A program made the translations under genes and the position numbers. Of a stretch of DNA of 48,297 nucleotides, positions 38,418-48,297 are shown in pieces. This DNA is from Setaria digitata (lineage: Eukaryota; Nematoda; Chromadorea; Rhabditida; Setariidae), in assembly GCA_003640385.1 (NCBI GenBank), contig RCAB01000459.1:1-48297 (forward strand). Direction: 5' to 3'. The notes under the pieces were generated by a model. It was not told where the DNA came from and searched no databases. It was given only the letters and a program-made list of their open reading frames with translations. Each line of letters starts with the position of its first letter. The stretch's first letter is position 1.

Positions 38418-38525
38418 TTAAGCTGCCATTCTTTCCCGTTCTTCCTTAGATAATTTTTGGAATTCCAATCTGGAATGGCAGTAATTTTTTTGGCTAATTT
38501 TCCTTTCCTTCGCTAAAATCGCCAT
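38418..38525 (-). CDS. Short lysine/glutamate-rich coding-like frame, unknown
   Basis: A 35-residue minus-strand frame runs from the ATG at 38523-38525 to TAA at 38418-38420. It begins MAILAKERKISQKNYC and ends EFQKLSKEERERMAA. The island is less AT-rich than its surroundings. About 180 bp further on the same strand, 38243-38160, after an acceptor-like ttatag, a frame carries KLSNEQQKCMEN, sharing a K-L-S-x-E-x4-M pattern. These could be two exons of an undescribed small gene or chance. No known family was recognised. Confidence 0.25.
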   Translation of the reverse strand: MAILAKERKISQKNYCHSRLEFQKLSKEERERMAA

Positions 38526-39357
38526 GGATTAGTTTGCTGCTTAGCCCGCGATACCTAAAAACAAACAAAAAAACAAATTTTAAAGCAAGTGTCACCGTTT
38601 ATCTTTAATATTTTAATGTTTTTTTTTTTTTTTTTTTTTTTTTTTACTGAGTTATTTCTACTGATAAGAGTTTGATCATTTACCTGAAAAAGAGGGGAGA
38701 AAAAAAAACCCATTAAAATCCTTTTCTTTTCTCCAATTCTTTTCAGCAAATCAAATCTTTTTTCTTGTTATAAAATAATTTTTAAATTCAATTATCAATT
38801 TAATTCTCGTGCAAATTTCTTTTTATCAAATTAAGTATTATACAAAATGTCAAGTATCTCTTTTTGTTTTACTATTCTCGGAATGAAAAATATAATTATT
38901 GGAAAGATCTTGAGTTAAAATTCAATCCATTTGTTTTTTTTTTTTTTTTTCAGCAGGATTTTTAGGAAATTACTTGTCTCATCATATTGCTATCATCCAA
39001 ATTGCGATAAACATCTACATATTTTCTAATTAATTTCAATTTTAAATTTAAATCTTCTTTTTCTTTGCTTATTTGAAACAGTCATTGGTAGAGGAAATCA
39101 TCTGTTTCACTCTTTTTTCTTCCTCTCTATTATTCTTGGAAAATACCTTAGTAACTATTGAACATTTCGAAAAAATTTCCATTTTTCGCAACTTCCTTCC
39201 TAACTGTTTCAAATTTTGATGATGGAATGTATCAGCTGAGTATTATCAACTAAATGATATAAAAGAGGAAAAGATAATTTCATTTGTGATAATTATTTTA
39301 AAATTGCTCCTTTTAAAATACGGGCAAATGCGCATTATTGCATAGGGAAAAGTTTTA

Positions 39358-40070
39358 TTTTGAACAAATAAAACAGTGAAAAATTAAAAGAGAATTTAAG
39401 AAAAGCAATTTTGGTGCTGTTATCAGTGATAGTATCTCTTATTTGAAATCTTTAAAAATTAAAATAAAAAGACAAAAAGATTTTGTTTTTTTGAGAAATA
39501 AAAAAGAGGAAAAAATTGTTCAAAAATAGATTTTTAAAAGAAGCAATCTCAAAACTGTTCAAATATTTTTGTACAATAGTGCCATTCAATGCACAATTTC
39601 TTCTTTTTTCTTTTCGAAATCTCTAAAAATTAAAAAAGAAAAAGAAATATTTGCTATTTTTTTTTTTTTGACCAATAAAAAGCGAAAAAAAAATATTTGG
39701 AAATGGCATCAAAAAAAAGAGAACATAAAATTGCTATTCGTTATTTAAAATTTTTTCTTTTTTCATTTCAAAATCTTGAGAAAAAAAAATGTTTAATAGT
39801 TTACGAACAAAAAATGCGAGAAAAAAAAATGTTCAAAAATGGAATATTAAAAGAAAGCATTTAAACTGCTAAAATTTATCACTGATAGTATCTATCATTT
39901 CATTTTTAAACTCTTTCTTCAGCTGTAGAAATGAATAAAAATGCTTAATTTTTTTTTCGGACAATAAAAACGAAAAAAAAAAGTGCTTAAAAACAGCATT
40001 TAAAAAAGTTTCGTCAGAATTGATGAAATTAATTTTTAATAGTGACATTCGTTGTTTAAAATGTTTTTTT
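39358..40070. repeat. Degenerate tandem array, five units of about 155 bp
   Basis: A phrase like gaacaaataaaaacgaaaa begins each unit near 39362, 39493, 39670, 39805 and 39959. A second phrase (agtgatagtatctc or a gacattcgttgtttaaaat form) follows in each, near 39425, 39580, 39735, 39883 and 40045. The units are heavily diverged with indels, and no coding content was seen. Confidence 0.6.
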
Positions 40071-40812
40071 TTTTGATTTGCCTTCTAAAATCATTTTCTG
40101 AATGTATTTTTTTCATACATTTTAACTTGTTTCGCCAAATTAAACTAATGCAATTGATATTTTTCATCCATTTTCATACCTTGCCTGCCAGCAAACGTAA
40201 TGATTTTAGCGAAAGAAATCTAATTTAGAAATATCATTAAAAGAAATTAAATTTTATTAATTAATTAATTAATCTATTTTTTTACTATTTATTTGCAGTG
40301 GAAGCTTTGCTAATATGAAATTTCAATGTTTTGTTTTATTATCATTTAGTTCTCGGAGGTTTTGGTTCTTTTTTTATTCTTTGATTATGAAATGATTGTT
40401 AATGAATTCTTCCTGCATACTTTTACATTTTCAAATTTCTTTTTAATTGAAATTAAATTAATTATCCTAAATTTTGTCTTAAATAATCTTTTTCAAAAGT
40501 TGTTTTATTTCCTAAAATTTATTTTGTTAAAAAAAAAAAAAAATTTACTAGCTCAAATTTTTTTTTTACCTTATATATTTAATCAACAACAGGAAAGACA
40601 TTCATTTTTAGTTCAAACGACTAATTATCATTATCTTTCATCTATTAAATTTGTTCTGCTGCTACAAACAGTACACTGATTGCTGCTTATCACCTTTATC
40701 AAATTTTGAAATTTTGTATGAATTAGTTGATGGGTTTACAATTTATAAATTTATAATTAAGGGATTTCATTTCAGTTGATATTATCACTCTTATCATTCT
40801 GATTGATTTTAG

Positions 40813-41335
40813 ATGATTTTACTTTTTATCACATTGCTGATTTCTGTCTCAGCGGAAATAAACAAAACAGATGCCAGCACAACGATTGGAAAGGAAACAT
40901 TCGATGGGACTGATCCGAGTGATATAGAGGAACATGATAATACTAGTGATCAAGATTATCATGAGATGGAGGATAGTCATACTGATAATTCTGAAACTGA
41001 TGATCAAAGAGAGATTATATCAATTGATGTTCATCATTCCAGTGATGATTCTTCCAAATCACATCCACCAGGTAATGTATCTTTCATGCAATTATTTTCA
41101 TCATTTTTCATTCCTTTCTTTTCCTTTCACAAAAATGTTTCTTTGGTGAGGAAGAATTCTTGAAATCATTTTTAGCGATTAAAAAATATGATCAAGAAAG
41201 AAATGGAAATAATGAATTGAATTCTTGCATTAAATGTCTTATTAATTAGAGCGGGAGATTGTTTAATTAATTAATATATTAACATTTGTTGTAGCATTTG
41301 GACCACCAACAAATGGTACATCGAAAGCATTGTAA
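40813..41335 (+). CDS. Small acidic predicted secreted protein, unknown
   Basis: Exons 40813-41071 and 41295-41335 encode 98 aa. Signal peptide MILLFITLLISVSA is followed by a very acidic, Asp/Ser/His/Thr-rich body (for example DPSDIEEHDNTSDQDYHEM, VHHSSDDSSKSHPP) and a short tail (FGPPTNGTSKAL). N-glycosylation sites NKT, NTS and NGT are visible. The body looks disordered and possibly metal-binding; I do not recognise a family. The ATG directly follows tgattttag, so it may be a trans-splice site with almost no 5' UTR, or an internal exon boundary. The stop lies inside a strong donor (cattgtaagt): splicing there to cattttag at 42057 would give the alternative end FTKHK, with stop at 42071-42073. 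Confidence 0.6.
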
Positions 41336-42683
41336 GTTTTATTTGTATTAGAGTAATTTTTTTATTTTTATTTTTTAATTTAAGCGAAAGAAGCTAATTT
41401 TTATCTTCAAATATAATTACTGTTTGAATGTAAAAGAAAAAAAATACGAAAAAAAAAAGTTAAAAAATTTCTATGCAAGAATTTTGGAACAAATTCAAAA
41501 ACTAAAAAAGGTATATTTAAAAATATTTAAAAAAAAAGGTATATTTTTTTATTTATTTATATCTATATTTAAAAGTGAAATTTGAAAAGAAGATATATAA
41601 TTACTAATTTAATAAGTACAATAAAACCATTTTAGCTATTGTATTTAAATTTTTGTTGAAAAAAAAAAGAGAAAAAAAGAAAATATTGCATAAAAGGTTA
41701 ATTAACGTAAAGTCATGAAGGGTCAATCTGATTAAATTCATTTAATAATAAAATGTTGCTAATGAGTGAACTTTTTTTTCCAAATATGTTTGTACAAAAA
41801 ATTAATTAATTACTTTAGTTGTTGAAAATTCAAGAATATATATTCATTAGATTATTATTAATTTCAATCAAAACATTAAACGACATGAATTTTAATATAT
41901 AACTAAAAAAATAAAATCAAAAATCCATTTACAATTTCTATGACAATCGAATAGAAACTAAATTACTTATGAAACAGAACATTTCACATTCTTCAATTTT
42001 TTTTTTTTTTTTTTCCTCAGTAATTAAAATAAATGGTAATTAAATTTTTCATTTTAGCACCAAGCATAAATGATAATTAAAGACGGTGCAGTGAAAATGT
42101 ACGTTCAAACTTTCTCAAGATATTTTGTTCGCTATCACAATTATTTTGCAGTATCAAGTAATGTCATATCGATATTTTTCATTTAGAAAATTTCAATCAT
42201 CATCACATGAATACTTACTTAGCTACGTGTCATACTTATGTGTGTTGCATTTACGGAAGCGAAACTGGATTTTCTTTACTCTGATATTACAGGTAATTAT
42301 GAAAGATTATCGATAATTCTACTGCTAACGGCTTGTTTATTTCTTGTTTGTTGTGATAAAATTTTTTAAAAATTTGAAATTAGCTACGATTGATTTACTA
42401 TTGTCAGTTGTATAACTTTTTAGATTTTCAATTAGAAAAGGTCTGAAATTCAACGATTAATTGCTGTTTTGAATGAAAAAAGAATGAAAAGAGAAAAAGA
42501 ATGTTAGCTGAAAATATCTTTGATCAATTTTTTTTTTTTTATCTTTTATCTCTTTAATACATATAAGAATTTTTCTTTATTTTATCATTATTTATTTGTG
42601 AACTTTTTCATTATTATTTTTGTTATTGATTAGTGAATAAAAGTTATTTCTTTAATCATTTTTACAAGTGATAATGGATAAGT

Positions 42684-42785
42684 GATAGTAGTATTCTACA
42701 GTTAACAGATGACTGATAATATTCTACCATTAACGAATGAGTGGGAATATTCTACAGTTAATAGATGAGCGATCATATTTTAAAG
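42684..42785. repeat. 28-bp tandem repeat, three to four units
   Basis: Units 42684-42714, 42715-42742, 42743-42770 and a partial one from 42771 share the pattern gataatattctacagttaa followed by a gatgag-like end. Confidence 0.8.
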
Positions 42786-43180
42786 TAAAAAGTTAACTGT
42801 TTCGGTCTTTTCAAAGATAAGAAATGAATGATAATTTCAGCCTTTTTGTTGAATTTTTCTTCTTTCCTTTTTTTTTTTTTCTCTCTTTTTTTTCTTAAGA
42901 AATAGAAGTCATTTTGTAAATTTCACTTTTTTATTCGGATTAGTAATTGTTTCAACAACTACACATACTGCTCGTTGTTAGTTCTTTCTCTTTTAACTCC
43001 TTCCAATTAAATTTTAAAATAAAAGCACTACGAAATGAACTGCTATGGAAAAATTAAAGTACGTGGCGTTTACTTGTTGGCGTTATTTTTTTTCCTATTT
43101 TTAAAATTTAATTAAAAAAAAAAGGCTTTAAATTAAGTGGATGGCGGATCATTAAGATGTTGCAAATATTTGTCGAACCT

Positions 43181-43255
43181 AGAATTATATAAGCTTATTT
43201 GTTAGGTTAAATTGGCTTCTTTAATTTAATTTATTAAATAAGCTTATATAATTCT
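43181..43255. repeat. Perfect 20-bp inverted repeat with 35-nt loop
   Basis: The arm at 43181-43200 (agaattatataagcttattt) is exactly reverse-complementary to 43236-43255. The stem is all A/T apart from a few G/C pairs. It could be a foldback element remnant, a cruciform or a transcribed hairpin. Confidence 0.95.
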
Positions 43256-44895
43256 GATTATTGCATCACTTTTATCAAGCGATAATTTTATAGACACGGA
43301 AAGTTTCTATAAAAGCTTGCGAAATTTGCATTTTAAAAAGTAATTTAAAAACTGATGAAAACGCTGCAAAAAGGATGTCAACAAAAACTTTTCATAAATT
43401 TTTGTCAGCTTGTAACTTGTAAATTTTGTTATATTTATTTTATGCAATTTCGAGTAAGTGAATTAATAATTTTGAGATTTAAATTGCCAGTTGTTCTAGG
43501 CCCTCTTTCGTGAAGAGTTTTTCATATAATTTTATAACTGAGAAGTAGTTTAGTGAACAAAATATTTCGATTTTGGTATTCAAAAAAAAAAAAAATATTA
43601 AAAAAACGATAAATGATAACAGCTGATAAATGAAAATAATAATGAAATTCGGGACCTGAAGAGCTGTTGAAATTTGCTAATTAAGGAGTTACCATCAGAA
43701 AGGTAATTTATAAATATATAAAATTCGTAACAAAAAAAAACGAGAACTATAGAAAATCCTCAAAAATTATCAAATTAAGACAATGATAAATTGCTTAAAC
43801 ATTTCACTGATAAAAGCAGCAATTTGATCAGTAATTAAAAGTGTAATTAAACTTTTTAAATGCGAACAATGATGCATAAAGTGAAATTTTATCAGCATGA
43901 TTTGATTTTTCAACAACTTGCAATGATATAAATTATGGAGGCGAAATTGAAATGAAAAGTTTTCCGGATTTTCAATTTCCAGAATTAATTAACTGTACCA
44001 TATATATGTAATTATTATCTTTATTCATTACTCCTCCTGTTACTCGACATTTTATGGATGAGTTTAGAAAAGATTAATAAAGCCTACAATTAATGGATCA
44101 TCTGATTCAGAACAGCAAATACCAAATTAGTCTCGTCGGAATTTCTAGACTTAGCAACAAAAGCATAAAAATATAATCGGAATGTTTAGACAATTACGCA
44201 AACAGTAGCATTTTGTTGATTTTTTCAACTGAATTAAGGAAAAAAGCTTGCAAATATTTACACTCACATAATTGAATTTCTCCTCTTTTACTTAGCAAAA
44301 AAAAAAAATTTCATTCCTTTAAAATGTTATACAAAAATTTTGAAGCTAAATGAAAGTATTTTTTTACTTTTTTCTAAAAAGCATAATAATGCATGCTCAT
44401 TTTCTAGTGATAAGTTTATTTATTATCATAACAATGCATTCATTCATTATCTCATTGATCAGAAAATTCCTTCTTTCATTTTCCGGAAATCGAAAACTCC
44501 AGCACATTTTTCCTTTTCTTTTTTGTCTTTCACTTCTAGTTTATGTATTAGTGTGATATGCATAGGAGAGAGTAGCCATTCTACTAATTAGCATAATAAC
44601 GTATCCCTTTAATTTAGTTTCAAATTTTCGCTATTCCAACACATCCGGAAATCGAAAATTATAACATTCGTATCTTTTTTTTTTTCTCGAATATCACTGC
44701 AACACCAATGATTGCTGTAATGAAACGTTGAAAATGATATATTTATATTCATTGGTTGATGATAATAATAATATGCCTCAAGAAGGGATAATTAATTGAT
44801 AATATATGGATGGGATGAAAAGAGAAGTGCAAAATACTTCACGCTTAAATACAATGAATGATAGTGCATGTCTTGGCAATTTATCCGGTTAATAA

Positions 44896-45045
44896 TCAAG
44901 GCGAATTGTCCGTTGGAGGACAAATACATTCATCATACGGATGTCCTTGCATTGTTTGGCTTAGGCTTAGATTTTGAAAGGTATGGATGAGATTACTTCT
45001 GTTACTGGTGGTACCAGTTGTTGTTGATGCTGCTTTCTTTCCATT
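44896..45045 (-). CDS. Terminal exon of an unidentified minus-strand gene
   Basis: After a tgattcag acceptor (ending at 45046 on the minus strand) a frame of 49 residues starts NGKKAASTTTGTTSNRSNLI, continues QTMQGHPYDECICPPT and ends DNSP before TGA at 44896-44898. The island is much less AT-rich than its surroundings and looks clearly coding: a Ser/Thr-rich hydrophilic tail with two close cysteines. The phase is 0. I do not recognise the protein. Upstream exons should lie to the right and may be outside the window. Confidence 0.55.
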   Translation of the reverse strand, partial: NGKKAASTTTGTTSNRSNLIHTFQNLSLSQTMQGHPYDECICPPTDNSP

Positions 45046-45648
45046 CTGAATCATAACATTTTCATTTCAATTTCTAATTAGCATATTGCAAAGAAAGCAG
45101 AAAAATTTTAATTCAATGCATGAAAGTAATTAAAAACAGTTAGAAGAAGTTAAATATCAATTATTTGTACAATAAAATTATATTAATTAATAAACTTCTC
45201 GTTTTCCCCTCTCTCTCTCTTTCTCTCTTAAATTGCTTGCTATTGGGTCTATGGTGCTTATCCTGCCCTTTGAATTGTAAAATTTTGAATAAATACATAA
45301 GATTTCTTTGTTTTTTTTTCAATCTTTTTGCACATAAAGTTAACGATTATTTAAAATTTCGATTCAAATTTTCCTAGGAAAAAAACAAAACAAAAAAAAA
45401 AGAAATAAAAAAAAAATTTTTGTTTAGTCGCTCAAATTAGACAGTTTTGATGTTAAGAAAATTAATGCAAATGAATTTTGCAAATAATGATAAATGAATT
45501 TTATTTATTTTCTCTCTAAAGAGTCAAAAAGTACTTTTTTTTTTTTCTAAATCTCCAAGAATTTGACTTTCAAATGTTGGAAAAAAAAAAGAAAAGAAAA
45601 GAAAAACCCGCAAATGCAATAGTAAGCACGAATATCACTAAAATTAAG

Positions 45649-45667
45649 AGGTCGGAGGTCAAGTTCA
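45649..45667 (+). promoter_or_regulatory. DR1-like nuclear hormone receptor half-site array
   Basis: aggtcg-g-aggtca is a direct repeat of the nuclear receptor half-site with one-base spacing, one mismatch to the consensus in the first half. A third half-like site, agttca, follows with no spacer. It stands out in AT-rich DNA, about 600 bp upstream (in minus-strand terms) of the terminal exon at 45.0 kb. Its function is inferred only. Confidence 0.35.
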
Positions 45668-45941
45668 AGTTGTTTGCAAAACAATTACTCACGAGATCAT
45701 TTATTTTCAGTAAGTTTTTCTTTTCCGTCAATTGTTCCCATTGATTGAAAATTTCACGGTCAATAGTTTATTAATACTTTTCTTCCTAGCCAAAAAAAAA
45801 AGTAAAAAAATAAAGGAAGGAAAAAAATGTATCACTGAATGTTTGGAACAATTATAATAATAATAATAAATGAAAGTACTATTTACAGAGAAAAATTTTT
45901 GTGTTAATAACAAAAAAAAAAGTTGCGAGGACAGTAATTAT

Positions 45942-45961
45942 TAGTCTAGTCTAGTCTAGTC
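45942..45961. repeat. (TAGTC)4 pentanucleotide repeat
   Basis: Four perfect units are followed by ta. Confidence 0.9.
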
Positions 45962-46005
45962 TATTTCAGATATTATCAAGATTTGATGAACAACAGCAAA
46001 CTGTC

Positions 46006-46109
46006 AATTTACGGATTAACAAGTAATGATAGCTGTTTGTTAATTTTATTCCTCATTAAGAGAATGGATGAAAACATACATTTGTCCATTTGTATGTAAT
46101 CCGTAAATT
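46006..46109. repeat. Nested inverted repeat
   Basis: Outer arms of 13 bp (aatttacggatta at 46006-46018 and its exact complement at 46097-46109) enclose an inner 7-bp stem (acataca at 46074-46080 and tgtatgt at 46091-46097) with a 10-nt loop. It resembles a small foldback element, but no target duplication is clear. Confidence 0.75.
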
Positions 46110-48297
46110 AGCATTAAAAACAACAAATAGTAACTATAACTTTAGGTATGATCAGGTGCTTCAGTTCAACGAATAACTAATAATTACTATCTGATGCAAA
46201 ACGGTTTCTTGCTGAGGTGAATCTATTTCAGTAAAAATTTTTAGCAAAATTTGGAATTTGAATACAGATAAAAAGTGATTTTAAATAATATTAGTATTAA
46301 AAAAATAATAATAATAATAAAAAAGGGCAGTTAAATGATTTTAGATATTTGAATGCAAAAAGTTATATAATTATTTGGAACAGCAGCAACTGTTATTTTT
46401 TATTAATAAGCTTTCTTTTAATAATTTCTTCAAGTGAGAATTGATTAATTGATAATCTATCAGTTAATAATCAATAGCAATAATTTTTCGAATAATATTA
46501 ATAATTATTTAATAATATGTTGTATCCATTTAGGCATTGCAGAATGGTTTTTTTTTCTTTTTTTTTTTTTTTTTTTGCTGTTGCTATTCACAATTTTGCT
46601 GGTTTTAAGCATTCACGCTAATTAATAATTAACTTTTAATGCATTTTCTAAATATGAACCCTGCATAATTAAGGCATTTTGCTTTAAAAATATCGCGAAT
46701 TTAATATAGCTAAAAAAGCTAATTAGTAAGAATTCATTCGTTTTACATAGCTGGCTAATTTTAAACTAATTATGAATTTTTTTATTCTCATAATTTACTT
46801 AGTTTTTCTTTCACCCTATAATTGCCCAGCAAAAAAGAAAGTGCTTTTTTGCTTTATTCTTTTTTTTTTTTTTTTTTTCAACTCAAAAAATTTGCTTTCT
46901 TAGTTTATGCAATGATTTTTTTTTGAATAAAAATTTTGTTCAATACAAAAAATCACAAATTTTCGTTTTTTTTTTTTTTCTTTCCTTTGTGAAAATTAAA
47001 ACTAAAACTAAATCCCTTAAAGAAAAACAAATAAAATAAAATAAACTAAGAAAAAGAACAAAAAGTTTTTTTTTTTTTTTCCGTTCCAATTTTTAATGTG
47101 CTCGTTAAGATTGCAGCAACGTTTGCTTTTTCATTTCATTCCACTCTTTCATTTTACCGAAATTTCCATTTGAAGATACGATCAGTAACAATCAGTTTGA
47201 AGTTTATTAGCGCAGTAGGCGACAACAATTCTAGTCATTTAGCGCATCGCTTTTTCTTTCACTCTGTGACACTTCGAGAATGCCAAAATTCCTCCTCATC
47301 TCTATCAATTTTACTTCCTTCTCTTTTTTTTTTTTATGATCTAATCTGAATGATTATGATTATTACAATCAACATCTGCTTATGCAATCATTTCCACTAC
47401 TACAATTAGTTTGCAATTTAATTTATCAGTTAATTTTGATTATTATTTATCAGTTTCAGCAATAGATAAATTCAACCTGTGTCAGGTATTTTGCTCGGTG
47501 ATTAATTAAATGTCTATTCGATGCTTGCTCGAAAATTTAGATGAAGGAAGAAGAAGAAAAAAAAAAAAAAAAAAGGAAATCATTTTATTCTTGCGAAAAA
47601 TAAAATTAAAAAATTTATAATTTTCTTTTAAATTTTGAAATTTTACGAAATTACTTATTTTGCAAATTCATTGATTAACAATTCAATTTAGTGCTTGAAA
47701 ATTTTAAACAGGAGAATTATTTCATTTGCAGAAAAAAATTTCATAATTTCATGCTTTTTAATTTGACTGAAATTTTACATAATGAAATTATATTGTTTGA
47801 TAGTGAAAATGGTGGTAATTTTTACTAAAAATAAAATAAGCTGCAAACTTTAAACGGAATTTAATTTCCATAAAAGTAATTTTGGGAGTTCAATATTTCG
47901 AAGTGGAAAAAAAAAGTTTTTATTTTGTTGCACCACGCATTGGTTTACTAATTAGATTTCAATTGTGCAATAAAGCAAAAATTTTTGCTTCAATTCAAAA
48001 ACAAAACAATCATCTTCGGATCAAGTTCAAGTTAACTAAATTACTAAACTCTAATAAAGTGATTCAGCCAACTCTCTTAGACTCTATCAAAATTAGTAAT
48101 TTATTTTCGCCTACAAAATAATTCATTTCGTATTTTTTCAAAAAATTATTACTTCAGTTAGAATGAAGTAAAAGGAATGCATTTGAAATAGCAAAATCCC
48201 TGTATAAATTGAAATATAAATATGCATCGAAATTGAAATCTATTCATCATTTTTTCCGATAGGTTATAAAGAAAAATAAAGGAAAAAAAAAAAAAAA

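Larger units (their letters stand above)
33266..40812. other. Long gene-poor region
   Basis: Mostly AT-rich intergenic DNA. Items listed separately: a 43-bp tandem duplication, two short minus-strand lysine/glutamate-rich frames and a degenerate tandem array. A frame at 33288-33362 and an ambiguous open region at 36.9-37.3 kb are discussed as observations. No complete gene was recognised. Confidence 0.5.
41336..44895. other. Intergenic region with a minisatellite and a hairpin
   Basis: AT-rich. A less AT-rich stretch at 42070-42300 is open in two frames without family signal. The 28-bp repeat and the hairpin are listed separately. Confidence 0.5.
45046..48297. other. Probable large intron or upstream region of the minus-strand gene
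   Basis: AT-rich, with no exon I can defend. Short coding-like stretches at 45.59-45.78 kb, 46.14-46.21 kb and 47.10-47.30 kb are open in more than one frame, without consistent splice phases. Confidence 0.4.

Noticed and set aside
45590..45780. Minus-strand membrane-like frame and an adjacent frame ending at a gtgagt donor
   Set aside because: The two cannot be joined in phase, no acceptor precedes the second, and the + strand is also open. T-rich DNA often mimics membrane segments.
47098..47349. 83-residue + strand frame
   Set aside because: It starts at a non-ATG codon with no clear signal or splice site, and a minus-strand frame (MRRNFGILEVSQSERK) is equally plausible. Left unassigned.

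Overview
The window is nuclear DNA of a nematode, most likely a filarial worm (Onchocercidae). It is very AT-rich with long A/T homopolymers. Its introns are small to medium, with nematode-type TTTTCAG or TTTTTAG acceptors. It carries three tandem genes of the nematode-specific SXP/RAL-2 (DUF148) secreted-antigen family. The species cannot be fixed from the sequence alone. It is a draft assembly: five N gaps are present, and four of them are flanked by near-identical direct repeats, which look like unmerged contig overlaps.

Layout. (1) 508-3610, + strand: the kinase domain and C-terminal tail of a ROR-type receptor tyrosine kinase (CAM-1-like). The extracellular part lies off the left edge. 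The DFG motif reads NFG. (2) 5343-13452, - strand: a complete 14-exon gene that I could join in frame through every junction to 754 codons. It encodes a divergent SLC7 (cationic amino acid transporter, CAT-type) membrane protein and is convergent with the kinase gene. (3) 13453-20970: mostly featureless AT-rich DNA with a degenerate minisatellite and one plausible isolated terminal exon at 18.6-18.8 kb. (4) 20971-29302, + strand: three tandem SXP/RAL-2 paralogues of 164, 153 and 147 aa. All have three exons, the same intron phases and an exon 2 of exactly 187 bp. The middle copy appears to need a GC-AG intron. Each has a TATA-like box 140-210 bp upstream of its ATG. (5) 29303-40812: a long gene-poor stretch with an 18-copy 26-bp minisatellite that has an 8-unit higher-order pattern, an old tandem repeat of about 155 bp, and a few short coding-like frames. 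(6) 40813-41335, + strand: a small, very acidic predicted secreted protein. (7) 41336-48297: intergenic DNA with a strong hairpin, a nested inverted repeat, a nuclear-receptor-like DR1 motif, and one convincing minus-strand terminal exon (44896-45045) of a gene whose remainder was not found.

Functionally, the SXP/RAL-2 trio is a local family expansion of small secreted alpha-helical proteins. The kinase (Wnt receptor type) and the transporter are unrelated neighbours. No RNA genes, CRISPR arrays, transposase genes or bacterial insertions were recognised.
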